DNA from: an uncultured Pedosphaera sp.
GTDB taxonomy: Bacteria > Verrucomicrobiota > Verrucomicrobiia > Limisphaerales > Pedosphaeraceae
Direction: 5' to 3'
Assembly: GCA_903918755.1 (NCBI GenBank)
Contig: CAIXFN010000005.1
Location: forward strand, 1 to 64,000
Length of the DNA: 64,000 nucleotides
Part shown: positions 18,192-27,447 of the stretch, in pieces
Numbering within the stretch: the first letter of the stretch is position 1
Layout: each line of letters begins with the position of its first letter
Notes under the pieces: model-generated
Database searches by the model: none
Told to the model about the DNA's origin: nothing
The model's input: the letters and a program-made list of their open reading frames with translations, nothing else
Made by a program: the position numbers and the translations under genes

Positions 18192-18658
18192 ATCTTGAAT
18201 GAGTGAGTCGGGGCGAAGGAGGCGGTAGATGCAATTCCAAGGAACCGGGCAGAACCCAGGCCGCGTCAGAGTCGCTGAAGGGACAGCGACCCTGCCCCAG
18301 CCACCCAATTCAGTCTGACCACTGCCCTCTGTCGCTGCGCTGCGGCGGCCAGGCGTCAGAACATCGTAGCCCACGCGCCCTTCGGGCAGGACCGGCAACA
18401 GCGCCGCAGTTTCCGGCTACGCGTCGCCCAAAAGCGGCGAGGCTGGGCCTCCGCACAAGGGCGACCCCGCGGCTGAACGGACAAGTCCCGGATCCGTGGT
18501 GCCGTTTCTCCTCACCCCGCCGCACGAAGTGTCAGGCCACGGAACTGCGCATCCTCCATCTCGCAAGTTGCAGCGGCCCTGTCTTCCCGGTTTCCCGTTC
18601 CCTCATTTGCCAGGCGAATGTTACCTTTTGCCGTCGGGCGGCAACTTATTGGGCGAAA
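18192..18658. other. Intergenic region with dispersed hairpin repeat (copy B)
   Basis: The sigma-factor frame is open through this stretch, but its translation is low-complexity and unlike any sigma factor until 18659. It holds copy B of the hairpin repeat and the second copy of the 14-bp word TCGGGCAGGACCGG (18382-18395). The promoter of the sigma-factor gene should lie near its 3' end. Confidence 0.5.
18251..18324 (+). repeat. Dispersed intergenic repeat, copy B
   Basis: CAGA-led stretch, hairpin GTCGCTG-aaggga-CAGCGAC (18271-18290), 23-nt spacer, TCTGACCACTG (18314-18324). It is in direct orientation relative to copy A, about 838 bases away, on the other side of the lipoprotein gene. Confidence 0.65.
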
Positions 18659-21600
18659 ATGAATGACGAACGACTCTTAAGCAAATACCGGGATCACGGG
18701 GACCAGGATGCGCTCGGCGAATTGGTGCGCCGCTACGCCGGTCTGGTTTATGGCACAGCACGTCGGCACGTCGGCGATGCTTTTGTCGCCGAAGAGATTT
18801 GCCAGCAGGCATTTTGCGCATTGGCGAACCAGGCGGGAGCGATCCGGAATCCGGCTCAACTCCCAGGCTGGCTTTACCAAACCACCCGGCAACTGGCGGC
18901 CATGCAGGTGCGCAGGGATAAACGAAGAGTCGCGCGGGAAAGGATGGCTGCCAGCATGCTTGAGATCGACCGGGAAGATAACCGCTATTGGGCCGACATC
19001 GAACCCTTGTTGAATGAAGGCTTGGACGAACTCAATGAAACCGACCGGGCTGCGGTTTTGCTGCGCTTCTTTCGCGGTCAATCGATGCTGGAGGTCGCAG
19101 AGAACTTGGGCACCACGGAGGCCGCGGCCAAAATGCGGGTGGGCCGGGCCGTGGAGAAATTGCGGACTTTTTTCTCGCAACATGGAGTGGTCTGTTCGGC
19201 GGCGGTTTTGCTTTTCCTGTTGGAACAGAACGCGGCGGCACAACCTTCTGCGGCAATAATTGGATCCGTTCTTCAAAGCGTGGGGCAAAGCCCGCCCGGA
19301 GCGAATCATTTCCGACCCCGGAGCGGCCAGAGGCTCTCGTGGTTAGCAGTGGTGCCGGCCGCAGCGGTATTCGGACTTCTTCTGCTGCTGTGGCTTGGCC
19401 GCGGGAAATCCGTGGCGTGGCACAACTCCCCGCCCCTCCGTCCGATCGCGCAGTCGACGCCCTTGCCCCCCAAAACGACACTCCTGGCCGCTGCGGCGGC
19501 TAAACCGAAGGCTGTCCGCACTCAGAGTCTGCGGCTGGTGGTGCGGGACGGGAACGCGTCTGCTCCGCTTCCGGGGGTGAAAATAATTTCCGGCAATCTG
19601 AATGCGAATCGAACAGAAACGTTCACGGATGCTACCGGACTCGCCGAGATAACCCTGCCGACTTTGGCGGCCGCCGACTTTGACTTTTGGATTCGCGCGG
19701 AAATGGACGGTTACGCGGGCATGCTGGTCAGTTGGTCGCGCTTCCAGCGAGATGATCCGGCGGATATTCCCGATTATTACGAGTTGAAACTGTTCCCAGG
19801 AATTCGCGTCGGCGGCTTGGTCACGGATGAGGCGGGTCAACCCGTGGAAGGAGTCCAGGTCCGTCTGCAGTCGACGATCCGCAACGCGGAACTTCCACCG
19901 CGACAACGTGCCCGTCTCAATTATGGCTGGGCCGAAACGGTGCTCACGGATGCGGAGGGGAGATGGAGTTGCAACCGATTACCGCCCGATTGGGAAAATC
20001 TGATTTTCCAATTGAACAGTCGGCAATTTCTACCGGCCGAATTCGTTTGCGATGCCACCAGGCACCCGCGCACCGGGCAAGTTGCGGTTCCCAAGGCCGA
20101 CTTACTCGGCGGTCAACTTCGCACCCAATTGAAAAGGGGACTTCAGGTTACCGGCCAGGTCACGGATCAAATGGGCCAGCCGATTGCCGGCGTTCGGATT
20201 GTCGAAAATCTCAAATGGTCGGACTCGTTTGCCGTCGTGACCAGTCAAAGCGACGGAACGTACAGCATTCTGAACGCCGCGCCCGGCGCTCTGAAACTTT
20301 CTTTTCAAGCCGACCATTATGCGCCCGAATCGATTACTCTCAATCTGGACGGCCCAACGAATGGTCCCGTCGTGGTTTTGAAAGTGGGACAACGCCTGCA
20401 CGGCCATGTCCTGGACAGCAATGGCCAACCGCTTGCAGGTGTTGAATTGGAAATTGATGCGGCTGCTGGCGAACTTTTCCAGTGGAGCGCCAGGACAGAC
20501 TCGAGCGGTGTGTTTTCCTGGAATGGCGCGCCCCAAAAGTCCCTGGCAATTAGGGTGTTCAAACCAGGCTTCCGGACGGCGCAAATCGCGCTAACGCCTG
20601 ACGGGAGCGATCACCTCGTCACGCTGGAGTCGGACGAGCCAGATAGCCAATTCACGCTGAAAGGTATCGTGGTGGATGCTGCCACCGGGTTACCCATCCC
20701 GGTATTCCAGGTCATCACCACCGAAGGGCCCTACAACCAGCCGGTGAACAAGGAAGGAATGGCCGGGAAATATTCCATTAGTCTGTCGCGCCAAGCCCAG
20801 CCAATGAAACTCCAGGTCCAGGCGGACGGTTATGAACCCACCAGTAAACCGATCAGCCCAACTGACGGAAACCAAACGGTGGACTTCAGGCTGCGCCGAA
20901 TCGGCAGTTGGGACGGTCAGGTTTTACTCCCCGACGGCCAACCCGCCGTTGGGGCGGAAGTGGCCCAAGGCAAACATATAGGCGGTAGCCCAATCCTTGG
21001 TCGACGCCGACTGCTGTATCGTGAAGAATGTGTTTACCGCCTGACCGATAGCGACGGACGCTTTCATTTTGACCTGCAGAAAGATGTGGCGTTGATGATT
21101 GCCGTGCATCAAACTGGCTACGCGGAGTGGACTCCGGATAGCCTGGCCACAAATCCCGTTATTCGTCTGCAACCTTGGGGGCGGATCGAAGGCCGGCTAT
21201 CCGCCTCCACCCACCGCCTGCCCGAAGAAACAATCTGGCTGCGTAAACGTGGCTGGACTCCCTGGGTGCAGGTTCACTTTCTGCCTAACGAGCCGTTTAT
21301 GGTATTGGCCGATGCCAACGGCGGGTTCGCCTTCGAGGACGTTCCGCCCGGGGACCTGGTCATTGGCAGAAATATGCTTGGGCGCTTAGCGGAAGATCGG
21401 ACCACCGTAGTGGTTCGGCCTGGAGAGACTTTGACAGTGGTGTTGGGCGGCAATGGTCGACCCGTGACCGGTCGAATCCACGCCACCAAGGTCGAAGACG
21501 GTTTCGATTTCAGCCACAGCTCGGGCATCCTGAAGATTGCTTTGCCGAAGCCGGCGGATTTACCAAATCTCGCGCGTCGCAAGGACTTCGCCACCGATGA

Positions 21601-21961
21601 AGCGTATCATGCGGCCGAACTGCTGGACGGCCTTCGGCGGCTCAATTGGTGGCAGTCGTCCGAAGGTTTGGAGGTTTGGCGAAAGACCCTGAGTTATTCG
21701 GTCTGGTTCGAGCCCGATGGCACGCTCCATGGGGACGACATTCCTGCGGGGGATTATTTCCTAAATGTTTTTCTGCGAAAGCCCGCTACGCCTCCCAAAG
21801 CCGGCGCAAATCCCGACCCACGACGCGTTTTTCCCCCGGGTGGTTTCATCCCTTTTGGCGGGCCGCAAACCGCCAAGGTCACCATTCCTGCCTCCAATTC
21901 AGCCGAATCCCAAGTTTCGGTCGACTTGGGTACGATTGAGCTGAAGGAGATTGTTTATTAA
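18659..21961 (+). CDS. ECF sigma factor fused through a membrane segment to carboxypeptidase-regulatory-like repeats
   Basis: 1100 residues from the ATG at 18659, where sigma-70 similarity starts (MNDERLLSKYRDHGDQDALG). Region 2 spans about residues 5-92 (LVRRYAGLVYGTARRHVGDAFVAEEICQQAFCAL). Region 4 spans about 118-172 (LNEGLDELNETDRAAVLLRFFRGQSMLEVAENLG...AAAKMRVGRAVEKLR). A short hydrophobic stretch follows (179-188), then a strong transmembrane segment at about 227-247 (LSWLAVVPAAAVFGLLLLLWLG). The remaining 850 residues hold at least five carboxypeptidase-regulatory-like beta-sandwich repeats with motifs such as VTDEAGQPVEGVQVRL, VTDQMGQPIAGVRIVE and VLDSNGQPLAGVELEI. If the N terminus is cytoplasmic, the repeats face the periplasm. 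No anti-sigma gene is adjacent, so the extension may itself control the sigma domain. ECF factors with long C-terminal extensions are known in the PVC superphylum. Confidence 0.85.
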   Translation: MNDERLLSKYRDHGDQDALGELVRRYAGLVYGTARRHVGDAFVAEEICQQAFCALANQAGAIRNPAQLPGWLYQTTRQLAAMQVRRDKRRVARERMAASMLEIDREDNRYWADIEPLLNEGLDELNETDRAAVLLRFFRGQSMLEVAENLGTTEAAAKMRVGRAVEKLRTFFSQHGVVCSAAVLLFLLEQNAAAQPSAAIIGSVLQSVGQSPPGANHFRPRSGQRLSWLAVVPAAAVFGLLLLLWLGRGKSVAWHNSPPLRPIAQSTPLPPKTTLLAAAAAKPKAVRTQSLRLVVRDGNASAPLPGVKIISGNLNANRTETFTDATGLAEITLPTLAAADFDFWIRAEMDGYAGMLVSWSRFQRDDPADIPDYYELKLFPGIRVGGLVTDEAGQPVEGVQVRLQSTIRNAELPPRQRARLNYGWAETVLTDAEGRWSCNRLPPDWENLIFQLNSRQFLPAEFVCDATRHPRTGQVAVPKADLLGGQLRTQLKRGLQVTGQVTDQMGQPIAGVRIVENLKWSDSFAVVTSQSDGTYSILNAAPGALKLSFQADHYAPESITLNLDGPTNGPVVVLKVGQRLHGHVLDSNGQPLAGVELEIDAAAGELFQWSARTDSSGVFSWNGAPQKSLAIRVFKPGFRTAQIALTPDGSDHLVTLESDEPDSQFTLKGIVVDAATGLPIPVFQVITTEGPYNQPVNKEGMAGKYSISLSRQAQPMKLQVQADGYEPTSKPISPTDGNQTVDFRLRRIGSWDGQVLLPDGQPAVGAEVAQGKHIGGSPILGRRRLLYREECVYRLTDSDGRFHFDLQKDVALMIAVHQTGYAEWTPDSLATNPVIRLQPWGRIEGRLSASTHRLPEETIWLRKRGWTPWVQVHFLPNEPFMVLADANGGFAFEDVPPGDLVIGRNMLGRLAEDRTTVVVRPGETLTVVLGGNGRPVTGRIHATKVEDGFDFSHSSGILKIALPKPADLPNLARRKDFATDEAYHAAELLDGLRRLNWWQSSEGLEVWRKTLSYSVWFEPDGTLHGDDIPAGDYFLNVFLRKPATPPKAGANPDPRRVFPPGGFIPFGGPQTAKVTIPASNSAESQVSVDLGTIELKEIVY

Positions 21962-21965
21962 AGAG

Positions 21966-22617
<652 letters not shown>

Positions 22618-22640
22618 CTACAATCATTTCGCCAGCACCC

Positions 22641-22654
22641 GGGGATAAATCCCC
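22641..22654. promoter_or_regulatory. GGGG-N6-CCCC palindrome upstream of the microprotein pair
   Basis: GGGGATAAATCCCC, a perfect palindrome centred 46.5 bases before the ATG at 22694. A near-identical palindrome sits at the same distance from the PRC-barrel gene at 36574. A possible -10 (TAGGGT, 22681-22686) lies between it and the start. Confidence 0.45.
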
Positions 22655-22693
22655 CCGTATCACGGCATCACGAAGGGGGATAGGGTTGAAGAT

Positions 22694-22780
22694 ATGTCAA
22701 CTGAAACTCTTTTAATCATCGTGCTGGTGGTGCTGTTGTTGGGTGGCGGGGGGTTCGTCTACCGCCGGAGAGGGCGCTGA
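22694..22780 (+). CDS. 28-residue single-pass membrane microprotein
   Basis: ATG at 22694 and TGA at 22778-22780. The peptide is MSTETLLIIVLVVLLLGGGG followed by an aromatic and then a basic tail rich in Arg. It is a single hydrophobic helix with a glycine run and positive C terminus, a layout common in small stress-induced membrane peptides (compare DUF3309-like proteins). Its stop overlaps the start of the next small gene (TGATG), which argues that both are translated. A palindromic site lies upstream. Function unknown. Confidence 0.65.
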   Translation: MSTETLLIIVLVVLLLGGGGFVYRRRGR

Positions 22781-22974
22781 TGATCGCTCCCCCGAGCATC
22801 CCGGCTCCCGAACCCCATCAAGCCGTGGATCCCAACCTTCCCGTCCGGGAGGCCGACCCCGAATTGACCCCGGCAGCCGAAGCCGCAGCGGCCAACAAAC
22901 TGCCCCGTGCCGAGGCCGAAAAGAAATTTGAAGCGGATCTGGAAGCGCATGATCCGGGAAATCAACCGGCTTGA
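22780..22974 (+). CDS. Small charged protein translationally coupled to the membrane microprotein
   Basis: 64 residues. The ATG at 22780 shares its A with the TGA stop of the preceding microprotein. The N-terminal half is Pro-rich (PPSIPAPEPHQAVDP). The C-terminal half is acidic and helical (EAAAANKLPRAEAEKKFEADLEAHDP). There is no signal peptide, so it is cytosolic. No known family. The coupling and shared palindrome suggest co-regulation with the membrane peptide and perhaps the stress island at 36.5-42.9 kb. Confidence 0.5.
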   Translation: MIAPPSIPAPEPHQAVDPNLPVREADPELTPAAEAAAANKLPRAEAEKKFEADLEAHDPGNQPA

Positions 22975-23104
22975 TGCCCAAGCCAACGATTTATTCCGTG
23001 ATCATCCCGCTACCTCGCGAACTCCGAATCGGCCAAAAAAGGGTGGGGTTTTCGCAAGCACCGTCCGGAGGGGGAGACTCTGCCCCGGCGTAGTAAACAG
23101 TGAA

Positions 23105-23121
23105 GGCGAGAGTGTCTCGCC
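23105..23121 (+). other. Short perfect hairpin upstream of the Cys-rich exported protein
   Basis: GGCGAGA-gtg-TCTCGCC, 28 bases before the next start. It could influence translation of the downstream gene or be an end-of-transcript structure for the microproteins; the role is unknown. Confidence 0.3.
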
Positions 23122-23149
23122 CGCAAAATAGAAATAGAAAACTACCAAA

Positions 23150-23539
23150 ATGAAAACGAATCGCACTTTCAAATCCTGGATGATCGGCTCCACCCTCGCC
23201 CTCGCCGTGGCGGTTGGCTTCATCGGTTCTGTGCAAGCGCAGTACAAACCCACCGGAGCGGACGGCATTACGGCTTCGCCGCGCGGTCGGCAGGCGCTGG
23301 AGGAAAGCCGGCGGGCGGGAGCACCACTCTCAGCCAAGCCGATGGCTTGCGTCTCCTGCGAGGACAAACTCGTGGCTCGCGTGGACCACTCCGCCCATGG
23401 CCCGAATCTGTCGCCCGACAAGGTGGCTCTCCACCTTTGCACCACGTGCGTGACCACCGCCAAAGCCACCGGCGTGGGCAAGGCCCAGGTGGAAGTGGCC
23501 AGTCATGGCTGCGGCGGTTGCGGCGGAGCCAAGCAGTAG
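23150..23539 (+). CDS. Small exported Cys-rich protein
   Basis: 129 residues with a signal peptide (about 1-30, ending SVQAQ). The mature region has two CxxC pairs (ACVSCED and LCTTCV) and a C-terminal glycine/cysteine tail, HGCGGCGGAKQ. The six cysteines and several histidines could bind metal or form disulfides in the periplasm. No family is recognised. Monocistronic by context; the ATG at 23150 directly begins the signal peptide. Confidence 0.65.
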   Translation: MKTNRTFKSWMIGSTLALAVAVGFIGSVQAQYKPTGADGITASPRGRQALEESRRAGAPLSAKPMACVSCEDKLVARVDHSAHGPNLSPDKVALHLCTTCVTTAKATGVGKAQVEVASHGCGGCGGAKQ

Positions 23540-23746
23540 GCCTTTCCGTCAGAGAATCCCCGGGCGGATGTCGCATTGATTCGGCATCCGCCCGTTTTAT
23601 GTACCAGGCGCTCGGGCGGCCCAACCCTGGCCACCTCATTGGCGATTTTCACGGCCTATTCGTTCCCCTTTTTCCCCGGCGACGGTTACCCAATCTCCCG
23701 CTTATTCCTCGCCCCCACGGCGGTCCCCATGCTACGTTTCGCCCAC

Positions 23747-24538
23747 ATGAATCAGCCCCCAGCGGCACTCGTTACCGGCGCCAGCCGCGGACTCGGTCGC
23801 GGCATTGCCGCGGCCTGCGCCCGCATCGGCTGGAGCGTTGCCATTCATTTTCAGGGCAATGAAGCCGCCGCCCGGGAAACCCAATTGATTTGCGCCGCCC
23901 TGGCAAACCGACCGAACCAGAAATTCCCCCTGGTGCACGGCAATCTAGCGGTCGCGGAAGATCGCCAGCGGTTGTTCGACCAAACCTTGGCGGATTTGGG
24001 CCGCCTGGATGCGCTGGTGAACAACGCCGGCATGGCGCCCCGCGTGCGGGCCGACATCACCGAGGCGGGCGAGGCCAGTTATGACGAGGTCATGACCGTG
24101 AACCTCAAAGGTCCTTATTTTCTTTCCCAACTGGCGGCCCGCCATTGGCTCCGCCATCCCGGCGCCTGCCCCCTGCCCGGCGGTTACAAGCTGGTGTTCG
24201 TCACCTCGATTTCCGCCCACACCGCCTCGGTGAATCGCGGCGAGTATTGCCTCTCCAAGGCCGGGCTCAGCATGGCGGTGCAACTCTGGGCCGCCCGGCT
24301 CGCCAACTCCGGCGCCCAGGTTTTCGAAATCCGCCCGGGCATTATGGCCACCGACATGACCGCCGGAGTGAAAGCCAAATACGACGACCTGATCGCCCAA
24401 GGCTTGGTGCCCCAGCGCCGCTGGGGTCAACCGGACGATGTGGGACTCTGTGTCGCCGCCATCCTCGGCGGCCAATTCCCCTACTCCACCGGCCAGGTCT
24501 TCGACGTGGACGGCGGCTTCCATCTCCGGACGCTTTGA
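23747..24538 (+). CDS. Short-chain dehydrogenase/reductase (FabG-like)
   Basis: 263 residues from the ATG at 23747; the upstream extension is not SDR-like. Classical SDR features: the cofactor motif TGASRGLGRG (about 10-19), NNAG (about 91), a catalytic Ser in VFVTSISAH and the YCLSK catalytic Tyr/Lys pair. The C-terminal end GQVFDVDGGFHL is typical. It reduces or oxidises a carbonyl/hydroxyl with NAD(P)H. It heads a three-gene operon with a GH88-like hydrolase (12-base gap) and an old-yellow enzyme (13-base gap), so the substrate is more likely an unsaturated uronate- or sugar-derived ketone than a fatty acyl-ACP. Confidence 0.85.
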   Translation: MNQPPAALVTGASRGLGRGIAAACARIGWSVAIHFQGNEAAARETQLICAALANRPNQKFPLVHGNLAVAEDRQRLFDQTLADLGRLDALVNNAGMAPRVRADITEAGEASYDEVMTVNLKGPYFLSQLAARHWLRHPGACPLPGGYKLVFVTSISAHTASVNRGEYCLSKAGLSMAVQLWAARLANSGAQVFEIRPGIMATDMTAGVKAKYDDLIAQGLVPQRRWGQPDDVGLCVAAILGGQFPYSTGQVFDVDGGFHLRTL

Positions 24539-24550
24539 TTTTCAAACCGT

Positions 24551-25933
24551 ATGTTCAAAATTGACTCCACGCTGAAGGCCCGCGATCTCCTCCCCGCCCT
24601 CGAGGACCTATTCACCCTTTCCGCCGACAAAATCCTGGCGCTGGAAAAGCGCTGGCCCCGGGCTTCCGGCGCGCCAGTGTTCACCGTCCGGGGCAAATAC
24701 ACCGCGCGCGGCTGGACGGAATGGACCCAGGGTTTTCAATACGGCTCCGCGCTGCTCCAGTTTGATGCCACCGATGATTCCGAGTTCTTGAATCTGGGCC
24801 GCAATGCCACCGTTAAACACATGGCCTCCCACGTCAGCCATATGGGCGTGCATGATCACGGGTTCAACAACGTCAGCACCTACGGCAATCTCTTGCGCCT
24901 GGCCCGGGACCGCCGGATCCCCGCCACGGACTGGGAGCAACATTTTTACGAACTGGCCTTGAAACTCTCCGGAGCGATCCAGGCGGCGCGCTGGACGCAA
25001 CTGACCACGGACTCCGGCTACATCTATTCCTTCAACGGCCCGCATTCTCTCTTTGCCGACACTGTCCGTTCCCTCCGTGTCCTGGCGCTCGGCCACCAAT
25101 TGGGCCACTGCCTCATGGGGGAAAGGGACACGCGGATTTCATTGCTCGGGCGCCTGCTGCAACACGCGGAAACCACCGCCCGCTACAATGTTTACTTCGG
25201 TGATGGTCGCGATTCCTACGACGTTTCCGGCCGGGTGGCCCACGAATCGATTTTCAACCTGAACGACGGGAGTTACCGGTGCCCCAGTTCCCAGCAGGGC
25301 TACTCGCCCTTCTCCACGTGGACGCGCGGCCAGGCCTGGATCCTCTGCGGCTACGCGGAGCAATTGGAGTTTCTCGCCACCCTCCCGGAAGCGGATCTCG
25401 CCCCGTACGGTGGCCGGCAGGTGATCCTCGATCGTTTCGCCGCAGTCGCCATTGCCACGGCGGAATTCTGGATCAATCGCACGCCCACCGATGGAATTCC
25501 CTATTGGGATACCGGCGCGCCCGGTCTGGCGCAGATGCCTGACCACCTGGACCGGCCGGCCGATCCGTTCAACGCGCAGGAACCGGTGGACAGTTCCGCC
25601 GCGGTCATCGCCGCCCAGGGTTTCCTCCGAATCGGTAGTTACTTGTCTTCCGTGGGCCGCCCCAAAGCGGGTCGACGTTACCGCCAGGCCGGGCTCACCC
25701 TCGCCCGGCATCTCTTTGCCGAACCCTATCTCTCCGTCAATCCCCGCCATGAAGGGCTGCTGCTGCATTCCGTTTACCATCGGCCAAACGGCTGGGATTA
25801 TGTGCCGCCCGGCCAAAAGGTGCCTTGCGGCGAATCCTCCATGTGGGGCGATTACCATGCCCGGGAACTCGGCGTCATGATTCTGCGGGCGGCGCACCGG
25901 CAACCCGGTCCCGCGTTCTTTCTCACCACTTAA
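24551..25933 (+). CDS. Glycoside hydrolase family 88-like (unsaturated glucuronyl hydrolase-like)
   Basis: 460 residues with no signal peptide, consistent with the cytosolic action usual for GH88. The (alpha/alpha)6-barrel hallmarks are present: the catalytic-Asp motif HDHGFNN (Asp about 102), SPFSTWTRGQAWILCGYAE in the core, YWDTGAPG, and the C-terminal GLLLHSVYHRP...CGESSMWGDYHARELGVMI. GH88 enzymes hydrate the 4,5-unsaturated uronic acid left by polysaccharide lyases, releasing a 5-keto sugar acid. The neighbouring SDR and old-yellow enzyme may process the product or another enone. The exact substrate (glucuronan, ulvan, pectin) cannot be told. Confidence 0.82.
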   Translation: MFKIDSTLKARDLLPALEDLFTLSADKILALEKRWPRASGAPVFTVRGKYTARGWTEWTQGFQYGSALLQFDATDDSEFLNLGRNATVKHMASHVSHMGVHDHGFNNVSTYGNLLRLARDRRIPATDWEQHFYELALKLSGAIQAARWTQLTTDSGYIYSFNGPHSLFADTVRSLRVLALGHQLGHCLMGERDTRISLLGRLLQHAETTARYNVYFGDGRDSYDVSGRVAHESIFNLNDGSYRCPSSQQGYSPFSTWTRGQAWILCGYAEQLEFLATLPEADLAPYGGRQVILDRFAAVAIATAEFWINRTPTDGIPYWDTGAPGLAQMPDHLDRPADPFNAQEPVDSSAAVIAAQGFLRIGSYLSSVGRPKAGRRYRQAGLTLARHLFAEPYLSVNPRHEGLLLHSVYHRPNGWDYVPPGQKVPCGESSMWGDYHARELGVMILRAAHRQPGPAFFLTT

Positions 25934-25946
25934 ACCCGTTTCCATC

Positions 25947-27416
25947 ATGACTCCGGCCAAAATCACCCGCCTTCCGGCGCTCAAGACAGTCTCCGCGTTC
26001 CGTGAACACCTGCGGAACCTCCGGATCGACCTGCACTGCGAGGAGCAACCGGCCACGGGATCCGCCTCCGCGCTTACTCAGCCGCTCACCTTCCGGAACC
26101 GCACCATTGGCAATCGCTGGGCCATTCACCCCATGGAAGGTTGGGACGGCACCACCTCGGGCGGCGTCACTGAGCCCATGCTGCGCCGTTGGCAACGCTT
26201 CGGTGAGAGCGGCGCCAAGCTCATTTGGGGGGGCGAAGCCATGGCGGTGCGCCCGGATGGCCGCGCCAATCCCAATCAACTCATCCTCCATGAGGCCAAC
26301 CAGGCCGGCATCGCCGGACTGCGGACAACCCTGGTCCAGGCCCATCAAGCCCGCTTCGGTCGCACGGATGATCTGTTGATCGGTTTCCAACTCACCCATT
26401 CCGGCCGGTTCTGCCGCCCGGAGGACAAAAAGCGCCTCACTCCGCGCGTGGCTTTCCGGCACCCGCTGCTGGATGCCAAATTTGGGGTCACCTCGGACTC
26501 CCTGGTATTCACCGATGGCGAACTCGGTGGGTTGGTGGAGGATTATGTGCGGGCGGCGGTGATCGCCGCAAACGCCGGCGCGGATTTCGTGGACATCAAG
26601 CACTGCCACGGTTACCTGTTGCACGAGTTCCTTGGGGCCCACACCCGCCCCGGACCCTATGGCGGTTCGCTGGCCAACCGCACCCGCTTGCTGCGGGAAA
26701 TCGTCGCCGGCATCCGCGCCGCCGTCCCGCACCTGGAAATAGGCGTGCGCCTGAGCGCCTTTGATTTCGTGCCTTTCAAACCAGATCCTTCGCAGGCGGA
26801 GCCGGGCAAGCTCGGGCCCGGGATGCCGGAGGATTTTTCCCGCTGCCTGCCCTACCACTACGGCTTCGGCGTTTGCGCAGACCATCCCATCGAATATGAT
26901 CTGACCGAAACGATTGCGTTCCTCCAAATCCTAGCCGACCTGGATATCCGGCTCGTGAATCTTTCCGCCGGCAGTCCTTATTATAATCCCCACATCCAGC
27001 GCCCGGCCATTTACCCGCCGTCGGACGGCTATCAACCACCCGAGGACCCCTTGATTGGCGTGGCGCGCCAGATCAACGTCGTCCGCCAGCTGAAGGCCCG
27101 CTTCCCGGACCTCCTCCTCGTGGGCACCGGCTACTCCTACCTGCAGGAATACCTGCCGCACGTGGCCGAGTACTACGTGCGCCATGGTCACGTGGATGTG
27201 GTCGGTCTCGGGCGGGCGGTGTTGTCGTATCCCGCCATGCTCGTGGACGCCACCACCCGGGGAAGTCTTGAGCCTCGGTTCATCTGCCGCACCTTCAGCG
27301 ATTGCACCACCGCACCCCGCAATGGTCTGCGCTCCGGCTGCTACCCGCTCGACGACTACTACAAGAACTTCGCTGATGCCCCCGCGCTCAAAGAGTTGAA
27401 AAAGCGCGGGGCCTGA
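25947..27416 (+). CDS. Old yellow enzyme family NADH:flavin oxidoreductase
   Basis: 489 residues, TIM-barrel FMN enzyme. After a 45-residue N-terminal extension the barrel begins LTFRNRTIGNRWAIHPMEGWDG. Later come FQLTHSGRF, the FMN/substrate region VDIKHCHGYLLHEFLGAHTRPGPYGGSLANRTRLLREIV, and LLVGTGYSYLQ near the end. The family reduces activated C=C bonds or demethylates. The C-terminal part (about 440-470) has several Cys, but not the full 4Fe-4S pattern of 2,4-dienoyl-CoA reductases, and the second nucleotide domain is absent. Third gene of the SDR-GH88 operon; convergent with the giant diheme protein. Confidence 0.87.
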   Translation: MTPAKITRLPALKTVSAFREHLRNLRIDLHCEEQPATGSASALTQPLTFRNRTIGNRWAIHPMEGWDGTTSGGVTEPMLRRWQRFGESGAKLIWGGEAMAVRPDGRANPNQLILHEANQAGIAGLRTTLVQAHQARFGRTDDLLIGFQLTHSGRFCRPEDKKRLTPRVAFRHPLLDAKFGVTSDSLVFTDGELGGLVEDYVRAAVIAANAGADFVDIKHCHGYLLHEFLGAHTRPGPYGGSLANRTRLLREIVAGIRAAVPHLEIGVRLSAFDFVPFKPDPSQAEPGKLGPGMPEDFSRCLPYHYGFGVCADHPIEYDLTETIAFLQILADLDIRLVNLSAGSPYYNPHIQRPAIYPPSDGYQPPEDPLIGVARQINVVRQLKARFPDLLLVGTGYSYLQEYLPHVAEYYVRHGHVDVVGLGRAVLSYPAMLVDATTRGSLEPRFICRTFSDCTTAPRNGLRSGCYPLDDYYKNFADAPALKELKKRGA

Positions 27417-27447
27417 TCAACTGCTACGGTGCCACCCGGCCGGGAGT

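Noticed and set aside
18203-18658. N-terminal extension of the sigma-factor frame
   Set aside because: Translation is low-complexity and spans the dispersed repeat; sigma similarity begins sharply at 18659.
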